From Muricoccus harenae (GTDB lineage: Bacteria; Pseudomonadota; Alphaproteobacteria; Acetobacterales; Acetobacteraceae): a stretch of 64,000 bases of DNA. The notes below the pieces were generated by a model. The model ran no database searches. It was not told where the DNA came from and saw nothing but the letters and a program-made list of their open reading frames with translations. This document shows, in pieces, positions 1-7,976 of the stretch. The position numbers and the translations under genes are program-made. Positions within the stretch are counted from its first letter, which is position 1. Every line of letters starts with the position of its first letter. The stretch lies in assembly GCF_009848505.1 (NCBI RefSeq), contig NZ_WWDL01000002.1:1-64000 (forward strand), read 5' to 3'.

Positions 1-190
1 CAGGCTCGATCCGGGCCGCCATGGGCTCCACGCTCTTGCGGGCGCCCGGCAGCAGCAGCCCCGTACAGTACGCACGCGCCGCCGCAGCCCGGCTGGCATG
101 ACGCAACACCGCCGAGATCTCACCCAAGTAGGCTGCAAACCGCGCCTCGCCGCGCCGAAGGCCCGCAGCCCCTTCCATCTCTCTCGTCAT
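1..190 (-). CDS. IS701-family transposase, N-terminal 63 codons (cut by window edge)
   Basis: DDE transposase of a cut-and-paste insertion sequence; only the amino end is inside the window. Translating the minus strand from the ATG at 190 gives a peptide beginning MTREMEGAAGL, with RFAAYLGEIS around residues 17-26 and then CTGLLLPGARKSVEPMAAR. This last run is the characteristic N-terminal signature of IS701-type transposases (family knowledge). The frame is open to the window edge, so nothing here shows truncation. The catalytic DDE residues would lie beyond base 1. The neighbouring dipeptidase gene ends only 43 bases upstream of this start. Confidence 0.85.
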   Translation of the reverse strand, partial: MTREMEGAAGLRRGEARFAAYLGEISAVLRHASRAAAARAYCTGLLLPGARKSVEPMAARIEP

Positions 191-236
191 GACCCATATA
201 TAGGAAGGACCGAGTAAAATGACACAGTAAGACTAG
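1..236 (-). mobile_element. IS701-type insertion sequence end with CTAG target at the dipeptidase stop codon
   Basis: Bases 191-232 lie between the transposase start and the dipeptidase stop and are AT-richer than the flanks, as expected for an IS end carrying the transposase promoter. The tetranucleotide CTAG at 233-236 fits the YTAR target known for IS701-family elements. It contains the TAG stop codon of the dipeptidase. The other end of the element and the second target copy are outside the window, so the boundary is inferred. Confidence 0.55.
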
Positions 237-1393
237 GCGCCGATCACTTGCTCCATCAGGCGCAGCACGTTGCCGCCGAGGATTCCCCTTACCTCAGTAT
301 CCGAAAAGCCGTGGTCCCGCAGGGCCTGGGTGACAACGGCAAATTTTGAGCAGTTCTCGAAGCCCGGCACGTCGTAGCGCACTGCCCCATGGTCGCTGCC
401 GAGGCACACCCGGTCCGCCCCGATCAGCTCGGCCACATGCGCGACATGGGCGATGATGGTATCCACGTCCGGCATGGGCAGGTCGCCTGTCATCAGCACG
501 TTGTACTTGGCATGCATGTCTGACCCGCAGCTGCGCATCAATGTGGCTATGGCCGGCATGCTGTCGCTGCCAGGATCTAACCCCATGGCGCGTAGGTCGA
601 TCGCCCGCGCCTTCTCCTCGAGCGCGGCCTGGAAGGGGGCGGAGACGTATTCCGGGAACCAGGTGATCCCCACCACGCCATTGTCCTGGCCTATCTCGCG
701 GATCATGTCGTCCGTTAGGTTCCGCGGGTGGTCGTGCAGCGCCCGCGCAGCCGAGTGGGAGGCAAAGATCGGTGCCGTGGAAGCCTGCGCCACCTGCCAG
801 AAGGCGTCGTCCGATAGGTGTGACACATCTACGATCATGCCAAGCCGATTCAACTCGGCGACACCTTGGCGGCCGAGATCGGAGAGGCCGCCATGGCGCG
901 CGACATCCGCGGAGGAATCGGCCCAGCCATTTGAGGTGAAATGCGCCGGTGCCATGGAACGCACTCCGGCGTCCCACAGCGTCTGCAGCATTTCGAGGCG
1001 ATCCTCCACCGCCTGGGCACCCTCCACGGAGAGGATGGCTGACAGCTTACCCTCGGCAGCAAGGCGGCGCACTTCGGAAGCTGAGCGTGCGAGCCCGATC
1101 CGGTCCGCATTGTCGCGGCAGAAGTCCAGCACGGCCTGCAGCAGCCGATCCTGCCGCTGCAGGCCCGTTCCGCGGCGGATATTGTTGTAGTCCACGCAGA
1201 CCGCGAAGAAGGCTGCGGTCATGTTCCCCTGCTTCATCCGCTCCAGGTCCATGAACCCGTCCGGATTGGCATGGACCAGGTCCTGGCCAAGATCGACCTG
1301 CCGCTGGATCGTGTCCACATGCGTGTCGATGATGATGGAGGCGTGGTGCAGCGCCAGCGTCTCCGCGGTAGGCTGTTTCACGTTTGTGGCCAT
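233..1393 (-). CDS. Dipeptidase, peptidase family M19
   Basis: Zinc-dependent membrane-dipeptidase-type amidohydrolase that would cleave dipeptides or dipeptide-like amide bonds. The 386 residues match the family length. Visible metal-site elements are HVD (H25, D27), the bridging glutamate in SVEGA (E124), DVSHLSD, ASHSAARAL and a late GSDHGAV motif. There is no signal peptide, so a cytoplasmic location is likely. The start is preceded by GAGGGGAAG at good spacing. It is the last gene of the minus-strand operon containing the flavin monooxygenase, ABC importer and Bug receptor, which suggests it processes an amide-containing imported substrate. Its stop codon sits in the presumed IS701 target site. 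Confidence 0.9.
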   Translation of the reverse strand: MATNVKQPTAETLALHHASIIIDTHVDTIQRQVDLGQDLVHANPDGFMDLERMKQGNMTAAFFAVCVDYNNIRRGTGLQRQDRLLQAVLDFCRDNADRIGLARSASEVRRLAAEGKLSAILSVEGAQAVEDRLEMLQTLWDAGVRSMAPAHFTSNGWADSSADVARHGGLSDLGRQGVAELNRLGMIVDVSHLSDDAFWQVAQASTAPIFASHSAARALHDHPRNLTDDMIREIGQDNGVVGITWFPEYVSAPFQAALEEKARAIDLRAMGLDPGSDSMPAIATLMRSCGSDMHAKYNVLMTGDLPMPDVDTIIAHVAHVAELIGADRVCLGSDHGAVRYDVPGFENCSKFAVVTQALRDHGFSDTEVRGILGGNVLRLMEQVIGA

Positions 1394-1593
1394 GCCATGC
1401 TTCCCCTCAGCTTACGGATCTTGGCTGTGACGAGCCGCCCAAAATGCGGCGATAGCGCAGGCATTGCCGAAGGAAGCCTTGTCTGCGGGCGGATTCCGGA
1501 CGGTGATCTTGACCGCATGCCCGTCCCGCAGCAGCGGAAGGTGCGGTTTAGCCCCACGATGCCGGCACCAACCGTAGTGATCCGTACAGCCCG

Positions 1594-2595
1594 TCAGTCC
1601 AGCTTCGCGCCGGATTGTTGGACCAGGTCGGCCCAGAAGGAGACCTGGCGCGTCACGAAGGCGTCGCCCTCCACTGCTGTCATGGGTGGAACGGGATCGA
1701 AGCCGGCGGCGGAGAGACGGTCCCGCAGCGTCGGGGCGGTGACGATGGCCTGCAGCGCCTCTCGCAGGGTCGTGCGCACGGTCTCGGGAATGCCCTTAGG
1801 GGCGGCGATGCCGTACCAGACGTCCGTATCCGCGAAGCTGCCATAGCCAAGCGCGACGAGCGTCGGCACACCCGGCAGCGCCGAGGGGCGTGGCCCGGTC
1901 GTACCCAGTGCGCGGAGCCGGCCATCACGCACCAGCCCGACGACGGAAGGCACGGAGGCGAAGCCGAAAGCCGTTTCCCCGGCCATCATGCCGGTTATGG
2001 CCTCGCCAGGTCCGCGATAGGGGATGTGCTCCATCTCCGCGCCGACCAGCTTCTGGAACTGCACGCAGGACAGGTGCTGGGACGTGCCGTTGCCCGGGGA
2101 GAAGTAGCGCAGGGGCGGCGCGCCCGGCTGCTTCGCCAGGGCTACGAGGTCGGCCAGGCTCTTCGCGGGATGGTCAGCCGAGACAATGAGTGCGTTGGGC
2201 GTTGAGTTGGTGATGCTGACCAGCGCCAGGTCTCGCGCCGGATCGAAAGGGATGGAGCGGTAGAGCGCGCGATTGATAGGGATGGAGCTGGCCGAGACGA
2301 GGGCGAGGGTGTGCCCGTCCGGCTGGCTACGTACGACTTGGCCGATTCCCAGCGTGCCACCGGCGCCGACGCGGTTGTCCACCACGACCGGCTGGCCGAG
2401 CTTCGCGCCCAGGTTGGTGGCCAGTAGACGCGCCAAGATGTCATTGGTGGAGCCGGCTCCGTAGGGCACCACGATGGTCAGGGGATGGGCTGGGAAGCTG
2501 CCCTGGGCAAGTGCCATGCCCGGCAGCAGGGCCGCCACGCCCAACCCGAGTAGGGGCCGGCGAGTGACCCGCAGGGGACGGTGAGGTCGATCCAT
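1594..2595 (-). CDS. Bug/TctC-family tripartite tricarboxylate transporter substrate-binding protein
   Basis: Periplasmic solute receptor of the Bug superfamily. The chosen start (333 residues) has GGAG six bases upstream; longer in-frame starts at 2601 and 2631 have worse spacing. The N-terminus carries a twin-arginine-type export signal (TRRPLLGLG, hydrophobic stretch, cleavage near ALAQ). Mature-protein hallmarks are LTIVVPYGAGSTND, PVVVDNRVGAGG, the DGHTLAL turn, IPYRGPGEAITG and the C-terminal FWADLVQQSGAKLD. It lies 72 bases downstream of the ABC ATPase gene in an apparent operon that already has its own receptor. The ligand cannot be predicted from sequence; family members bind carboxylates, amides or aromatic acids. 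Confidence 0.92.
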   Translation of the reverse strand: MDRPHRPLRVTRRPLLGLGVAALLPGMALAQGSFPAHPLTIVVPYGAGSTNDILARLLATNLGAKLGQPVVVDNRVGAGGTLGIGQVVRSQPDGHTLALVSASSIPINRALYRSIPFDPARDLALVSITNSTPNALIVSADHPAKSLADLVALAKQPGAPPLRYFSPGNGTSQHLSCVQFQKLVGAEMEHIPYRGPGEAITGMMAGETAFGFASVPSVVGLVRDGRLRALGTTGPRPSALPGVPTLVALGYGSFADTDVWYGIAAPKGIPETVRTTLREALQAIVTAPTLRDRLSAAGFDPVPPMTAVEGDAFVTRQVSFWADLVQQSGAKLD

Positions 2596-2667
2596 TCGCA
2601 TCTCCAAAGCCGATGTTCGTGTGTTTGCCAAGGTGCAGGTCGGGCCCCCACGCTCCCAATTGCGATC

Positions 2668-3756
2668 CTAGTGGCCTCCAGCAGGGAAGGCTGCGGCATG
2701 ATGGGCTTGCCAGGACAGGCGAACGGCGTCTCCAGGGTGCAGCCCGCTTTCTTCGGCGGCATCGGCCTGCATCAGGGCAGTCCACTCCTCCCCACCGGCC
2801 AGGCGCAGGACGAAGCGGCGCGCATTGCCGAGGTAGATTAAGTCCACCAGCTCCGCAGGGACGCCTTCGCCATCCCGGCGGAGCTGTATCCGCTCGGGCC
2901 GCACGGCGATCATGGCGGTGGAGCCCGGCGCAGTCACGAAGCGGGCGGACACTGCCATCGGCGCCCCGGCCACCGAAACTCGGTAAGTGTTATCCTCCTG
3001 TCCCAGCACCACCGCGGACACAAAGTTCGTCTCCCCCACGAAGCCCGCGACGAAGCGTGTGGCTGGCCGCTCATAGAGGTCGGAGGGCGTGCCGATCTGC
3101 TCAATCCGTCCCTCGTTGAACACGGCGATCCGGTCGCTCATCGTCAATGCTTCGGACTGGTCATGCGTGACGTATAGCACCGACATACGCTGCTCCCGGT
3201 GCAGCCGTTTGATCTCCATCTGGAGCTGCTCCCGGAGCGATTTGTCCAGCGCGCCCAGGGGCTCGTCCATCAGCAGCAGTGCCGGGCGGTAGACCATGGC
3301 GCGGGCCAGCGCCACCCGTTGCTGCTGCCCGCCGGAGAGCTGCCGCGGCATCCGGTCCCCGTGGTCCGGTAGCCCCACCATGGCGAGTGCGGCGCTCACC
3401 AGTCGCTCGGCCTCTGCCTTCGGAGTGCTGCGCATCTCCAGCGGGAAGGCGACGTTTCGTCGCACTGTCATATGCGGGAATAGCGCGTAGTGCTGAAACA
3501 CCATGCCGATGTCGCGGCGGTAGGGCGGCACCCGGTCCACCGACCTGCCAGCCAGAATGATGGCGCCATCATCTGGTTGCTGCAGTCCGGCCACCATCAT
3601 CAGCGTCGTCGTTTTGCCCGAGCCGGAAGGCCCGAGGAAGGTGAGGAACTCCCCCTGCCGTAACTCGAGGCTCACATCATCCACCGCGGCGTGGCGGCCG
3701 TATTGCTTGCGGATGCCGCGCAGCTCCAGCAGCGTGCCCGGATTGGGCGTGGTCAT
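2668..3756 (-). CDS. ABC transporter ATP-binding protein, PotA/FbpC type
   Basis: Cytoplasmic ATPase that powers import by the adjacent permease pair. Walker A GPSGSGKTT is at residues 42-50. The Q-loop VFQHYALFPHMTV, signature LSGGQQQRVALARA, Walker B LLLMDEPLGALD and H-loop YVTHDQSEALT follow in order. The C-terminal third is a TOBE-type regulatory domain (from about residue 285), typical of polyamine, opine and iron importers. The start overlaps the upstream permease stop by four bases (ATGA), so translation is probably coupled. The 362-residue length is normal. Confidence 0.95.
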   Translation of the reverse strand: MTTPNPGTLLELRGIRKQYGRHAAVDDVSLELRQGEFLTFLGPSGSGKTTTLMMVAGLQQPDDGAIILAGRSVDRVPPYRRDIGMVFQHYALFPHMTVRRNVAFPLEMRSTPKAEAERLVSAALAMVGLPDHGDRMPRQLSGGQQQRVALARAMVYRPALLLMDEPLGALDKSLREQLQMEIKRLHREQRMSVLYVTHDQSEALTMSDRIAVFNEGRIEQIGTPSDLYERPATRFVAGFVGETNFVSAVVLGQEDNTYRVSVAGAPMAVSARFVTAPGSTAMIAVRPERIQLRRDGEGVPAELVDLIYLGNARRFVLRLAGGEEWTALMQADAAEESGLHPGDAVRLSWQAHHAAAFPAGGH

Positions 3757-4538
3757 TCACGGTCTCCATTGCGGCGACGCAGCAGCGCCTCCAGGGCGAG
3801 GGCGGTCAGGGCGACCAAGAAGCAGAGGGAGGCAATGGCCGCGACCGTCGGGTCGAAGTCGCCGCGGATGTTGGACCAAATCTGCACAGGTACGGTGCGC
3901 AATCGCGCGGAGCCGACGAAAAGCGAGATGATCAACTCGTCGAAGGAGAGCACCATCGCGAAGAGCAGGGAGGAGAGCACGGCTGGTGCCAGGAGCGGTA
4001 GGGTGATCCTTCGGAAGGCCGTCACCGGGCTGGCACCAAGGGTTGCCGCCGCTGCCTCTAGCCGGGGATCGAGCGAGCGCAGGGCGGAGGCGACGGTCGC
4101 GAACACGTAGGGGAGAGTGATGATGATATGGCCGATCACCATTCCCGTCAGCGTGCCGTTGAGGCCGAGGCCGCGATAGATGATATAGAGCCCCGCGGCA
4201 GTAATGATGCTAGGCACCACCATCGGCGCCATCAGGAAGGCACCGATCACGCCTGCGCCCAGCATACGGCCGCGAACCAGGGCGACCGCCGACGCCGTCC
4301 CGAGAGCGGTGGACGCGAGGGCTGCCGGCACCAGCACGCGCAGGCTGACGCCGACGGCATCCATCCAGGCCGGATCATTCAAGAGATTGGCGTACCAGCG
4401 CCAGGAATAGCCAGGCGGCGGGAAGCGCAGGAAGGCAGCGGAGCTGAAGGAGATGATCAGCACAACCACGAGCGGCGCCAGGAGGTAGATGGCGACCAGC
4501 GTGCAGACAAGGACGCGGAGGGCACGCCAGGGCCTCAT
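3753..4538 (-). CDS. ABC transporter permease, PotC type
   Basis: Inner-membrane permease with about six hydrophobic helices, starting with LRVLVCTLVAIYLLAPLVVV and ending in an arginine-rich cytoplasmic tail. The EAA-type loop is visible as EAAAATLGASPVTAFRRITLP, which docks onto the ATPase. The ATG chosen has GAGGGG about seven bases upstream. A GTG at 4553 is an alternative start overlapping the upstream permease stop. With the next gene it forms a heterodimeric permease of the spermidine/putrescine-opine-phosphonate class. Confidence 0.93.
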   Translation of the reverse strand: MRPWRALRVLVCTLVAIYLLAPLVVVLIISFSSAAFLRFPPPGYSWRWYANLLNDPAWMDAVGVSLRVLVPAALASTALGTASAVALVRGRMLGAGVIGAFLMAPMVVPSIITAAGLYIIYRGLGLNGTLTGMVIGHIIITLPYVFATVASALRSLDPRLEAAAATLGASPVTAFRRITLPLLAPAVLSSLLFAMVLSFDELIISLFVGSARLRTVPVQIWSNIRGDFDPTVAAIASLCFLVALTALALEALLRRRNGDRE

Positions 4539-4549
4539 CCCGTCGCCCC

Positions 4550-5398
4550 TCACCGCGCCACCGCCTTCAATCCAACCAACTTGTTGAGCACGCTAAGCAG
4601 GATCGCCGTGATAGCGAGAAGGATAAAGGAGAGTGCCCCCGCAACGCCCCAGCTGCCGAGCTGCGAGATCTGGTCCTGGATGAGCTGACCCACCATGGTC
4701 TGGCGTGGCCCGCCCAGAAGCGCGGGGATGACGAAGTAGCCCAGCATGCTGATGAAGACGAAGGTCGCGCCGGCCATCAATCCGGGCAGGCTGAGTGGCA
4801 GGTAGACACGCAGGAAGGCTCGTACCGGTCCTGCTCCCATGGTCAGGGCTGCCGGCACCAGGCTCGGATCGATCCGCTTCATGGAGCTGTAGAGCGGGAA
4901 GATCACGAAGGGCAGCAACGTCTGCACCGCGCCAAGCAGCACGCCGGTGAGATTGTAGATCAGCGGCAGCGGTGCATCGATCAACCCGATATTCATCAGC
5001 AGCGTATTCAGCGGCCCACGCCGCTGCAGCAGGATGACTGTCGCGAAGCTGCGCACCAGGAGGCTGGTCCAGAAGGGCACCAGCACCAGGAAAGTCAACA
5101 GCCGGCGCGTCCGCGCCGAGCCATGCGCCATGGCGTGGGCCACCGGATAGCCGAGGAGCAGTGCGACAGGCGTGGCTGCCGCACTGATCAGTACAGTGTT
5201 CCACAGCACCTGGAGGTAGACCGGCCTCTCCCAAAGCAAGACGAAGTTCTGCCAGCCCGGTTCCGGCTGTGTGAAGGCGCGTGCCAGCAACATGCCCACA
5301 GGCAGGACGAAGGCGACGAGCATTACCAACAGGGATGGAAGCAGCAGCGCCCAGGGTGCCCAATCTGGCGCCCTGCTGTGGGAGGGGCGCGCCTCCAT
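4550..5398 (-). CDS. ABC transporter permease, PotB type
   Basis: Inner-membrane permease of 282 residues with six predicted helices. The first is LLLPSLLVMLVAFVLPVGML, preceded by a short proline-rich cytoplasmic N-terminus. The coupling loop is PAALTMGAGPVRAFLRVYLP. The ATG shares one base with the stop codon of the upstream receptor gene (TGATG), indicating coupled translation. It pairs with the downstream PotC-type permease. Confidence 0.93.
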   Translation of the reverse strand: MEARPSHSRAPDWAPWALLLPSLLVMLVAFVLPVGMLLARAFTQPEPGWQNFVLLWERPVYLQVLWNTVLISAAATPVALLLGYPVAHAMAHGSARTRRLLTFLVLVPFWTSLLVRSFATVILLQRRGPLNTLLMNIGLIDAPLPLIYNLTGVLLGAVQTLLPFVIFPLYSSMKRIDPSLVPAALTMGAGPVRAFLRVYLPLSLPGLMAGATFVFISMLGYFVIPALLGGPRQTMVGQLIQDQISQLGSWGVAGALSFILLAITAILLSVLNKLVGLKAVAR

Positions 5399-6474
5399 CA
5401 GGCGAGCTTCCAGGCGGCCCAGCGCTCCATCATCCGCCGCTCATTCTGGCGCCACCATTCGGCGTTGATGACGAAGCCGCGGCTGGAATTCTCAGGGGAG
5501 GTTGAGAGCCAGGGGGCCAGCGCCGGGTCGATGTTTGCGAAGGCGGCCGGATTGGTCGGCGCATAGGCGATCATGTTCGCCAGCTTCGATTGGTTCTCGG
5601 CCTTGGTCATCGTGTTGATCAGCTGCATGGCCGCGTTCTTGTGGCGGCTGCCGCGCGGCACGACAAGGTAGTCCACCGACTGGATGTTCCCATCCCAGGC
5701 AATGCCGATATCGGCACCCTTCTTAGAGGCGTCATAGGCGCGGCCGTTCAGTATGATGCCGACGCTCACCTCCTCATCCACGAAGAGCTGCTGGGACTGC
5801 GAGTTCGTGGTCCAGAAGATCGTCTGGGGCTTGATGCTGTCGATCTTCTTCAGCGCGCGCTCGACATCCAGCGGGTAGAGGTCGGCGGGCTTGACCCCAT
5901 CGGCCATCAGCGCGGCCTCCAGGTTCGCCACCGGCTGATTCAGCATGGTGCGCTTGCCCGGGAACTTGCGCGTATCGAACAGATCCGCCCAGCCTGTGGG
6001 GCGGCGACCAGCCGGGAAGGTCTTCGTGTTGAAGGCCAGGTTGTAGGACCAGGCGATGCAGCCGATTCCGTATTCATGCACGAATTGCGGCGCGATGCGG
6101 CTGGTATCAACGATGGAGGTATCGATCTTCTCGAACATGTTCTCCTGCGCCCCGGAGAACAGGGTATTGATGGTAATGTCGGCCACGTCCCAATCCGGCG
6201 TGCCGCTTTCGATCATGGTGCGGAAGCGCGCCGTGTTCATCGGGCCGTCCTGCACCACCCGCGCGCCGGTCTCGGCGGAGAAGGGGTCGCAGTAGCAGAT
6301 CTTCTGCGCCTCCTGGTAGGCGCCGCCCCAGCTGGCGAAGACCAGGGTCGTGCCGCGCAAGCTCTGGGTCCGGGAAGGTTGGGCCAAGGAAGGTTGGGGT
6401 AGCGTCGCGGCGCCCAGCGCAGCCGCGGTGCCTAGAAGCCTGCGGCGCGTCGGGCGGGTAAGGGAACCGGTCAT
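5398..6474 (-). CDS. ABC transporter periplasmic substrate-binding protein, PotD type
   Basis: Periplasmic receptor of the polyamine/opine class, 358 residues. A twin-arginine signal (TRRRLLGTAAALGAA, cleavage near SLAQ) is followed by LVFASWGGAYQEAQ, the first strand of this fold. QVANLEAALMADGV-like and IAWDGNIQSVDYLVVP segments agree with the PotD/opine-binding class. The tandem cysteines in ICYCDPF are unusual for a receptor. It is the first transport gene of the operon, just after the flavin monooxygenase gene, so the importer probably feeds the monooxygenase. The ligand is unknown. Confidence 0.9.
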   Translation of the reverse strand: MTGSLTRPTRRRLLGTAAALGAATLPQPSLAQPSRTQSLRGTTLVFASWGGAYQEAQKICYCDPFSAETGARVVQDGPMNTARFRTMIESGTPDWDVADITINTLFSGAQENMFEKIDTSIVDTSRIAPQFVHEYGIGCIAWSYNLAFNTKTFPAGRRPTGWADLFDTRKFPGKRTMLNQPVANLEAALMADGVKPADLYPLDVERALKKIDSIKPQTIFWTTNSQSQQLFVDEEVSVGIILNGRAYDASKKGADIGIAWDGNIQSVDYLVVPRGSRHKNAAMQLINTMTKAENQSKLANMIAYAPTNPAAFANIDPALAPWLSTSPENSSRGFVINAEWWRQNERRMMERWAAWKLA

Positions 6475-6519
6475 GGTAGCGCTCTCCTTCTTGCTGTCGG
6501 GGGCATGCTGTCGGTGGGG

Positions 6520-7833
6520 TCAGGCGGCGCGCAGGTTCTCGCGCAGCGTACGGCCGTCATATTGCGTGCGGAACAGTCCCCGGCGCTGCAATTCCGGTAC
6601 TACGGCGCGGCAGAATTGCTCGAACATGCCCGGGAACATGGTGGGGGCAAGGACGAAGCCGTCGCAGGCATCGGCGGTGAACATGGCCTCCAGCCGGTCT
6701 GCGACCATCTCGGGCGTGCCGACGATCTCGCGGCCCTTGCCACGCTTGGTCGCGGCCTCCTTCAGAGACAGGCCCTCGGCCTTCATCGCCTGGGCGAGCA
6801 GGTCCGCGGTGCCCTGCATACCCTGGTTGCCCTGCGGCAGCTCCGCCAACGTCTTGCTCTCGCTGAGCTTGGACAGATCTGCCCCCAGCCCGGAGGAGGA
6901 GGCGGCGAGGCTCAACTCGGGGTCGATCAGGCTGTTCAGGTACTCCGCGCGCTCCCGCGCGATGCTCTCCGTCTCGCCGATCACCACGGAGATGCCGGGT
7001 AGAATGGCGCAATCCTCCGGTGCACGGCCATGCGCAGCCATGCGGGCGTGGATATCCTCGCGGAAGGTGCGCATGTCCTCCACGCCGCGCTGTGTGGTGA
7101 AGATTGCTTCCGCCCAGCGCGCCGCGAACTCCCTCCCCCGATCGGAGCTGCCAGCCTGCATGATGACGGGCCGCCCTTGCGGGCTGCGGGGAATGGAAAG
7201 CGGCCCGCGGGACTTGATCCAGCGCCCCTCATAATTGGCGTAGCGGACCTTAGACGGGTCGGCGAGCACGCCAGCCTTCTTGTCCAAAACCATCGCGTCC
7301 GGATCCCAGCCTTCCCAAAGGGCGAAACAGGCTTCCAGCACCTCATCTGCGCGGTCATAGCGCAGGTCCTTGGGCGGCAGCTCGTCCATCCCCGCATTCT
7401 GCGCCTCCAGATCCGTGGCAGAGGTGACGACGTTCCAGGCCACCCGCCCGCCGCTCATCGCATCCAGCGAGCCCAACCAGCGTGCCAGATGGTAAGCGGT
7501 ATGGAAGGAGGTGGAGAGGGTGGCGCCGAGGCCTAGGTGCCGCGTGGCGGCCGCCATCACCGGCAGCACGACCGTCGGGTCCAGGAAGCTGATCTGCCCG
7601 CCGCGGCGAAGATAGGCGTCGTAGCTGCCGCCATGCACGTCATAGAGGCCGAAGAGGTCGGCAAAGAAGCAGGCGTCGAAGCAGGCATCCTCCAGCACCC
7701 GCGCGATGTGTTCATAGCGGGAGGGGCGGAGGATATCGTCCAGGGTGGATTCCGGGTGGCGCCAGCCGCCCACATGCATGGCCGTGGGGCCGGTCTTCAA
7801 ATAGGCGACGAGGTGCATCCGGCGTTGCTGCAT
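6520..7833 (-). CDS. LLM-class FMN-dependent monooxygenase, NtaA/SnaA/DszA family
   Basis: Flavin-dependent monooxygenase of the nitrilotriacetate/EDTA monooxygenase component A and DszA group. These enzymes use FMNH2 supplied by a separate reductase to oxidise C-N or C-S bonds (family knowledge). The 437 residues show the expected order: MHVGGWRHPES near the N-terminus, DACFFADLFGLYDVH, LGLGATLSTSF, SGGRVAWNVVTS and the substrate/FMN loop PVIMQAGSSDRGREFAA. The ATG is preceded by GAGGAT at six bases. It leads the operon with a complete ABC importer, Bug receptor and dipeptidase. No NtaB-type flavin reductase is in the window. Confidence 0.93.
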   Translation of the reverse strand: MQQRRMHLVAYLKTGPTAMHVGGWRHPESTLDDILRPSRYEHIARVLEDACFDACFFADLFGLYDVHGGSYDAYLRRGGQISFLDPTVVLPVMAAATRHLGLGATLSTSFHTAYHLARWLGSLDAMSGGRVAWNVVTSATDLEAQNAGMDELPPKDLRYDRADEVLEACFALWEGWDPDAMVLDKKAGVLADPSKVRYANYEGRWIKSRGPLSIPRSPQGRPVIMQAGSSDRGREFAARWAEAIFTTQRGVEDMRTFREDIHARMAAHGRAPEDCAILPGISVVIGETESIARERAEYLNSLIDPELSLAASSSGLGADLSKLSESKTLAELPQGNQGMQGTADLLAQAMKAEGLSLKEAATKRGKGREIVGTPEMVADRLEAMFTADACDGFVLAPTMFPGMFEQFCRAVVPELQRRGLFRTQYDGRTLRENLRAA

Positions 7834-7976
7834 GGCTGTATCCTCTTCAGGCCTCGCCGGCCGCGGACTTCCGATAGCACGAAGGGCCGGGCGGAACCTG
7901 TTGCATGGATGAAGCCTGCCATGGGCCCGAAGTGCGCCGCATCATCGCTTTGATAGGAGGGAATGGCGTGTCCCTC

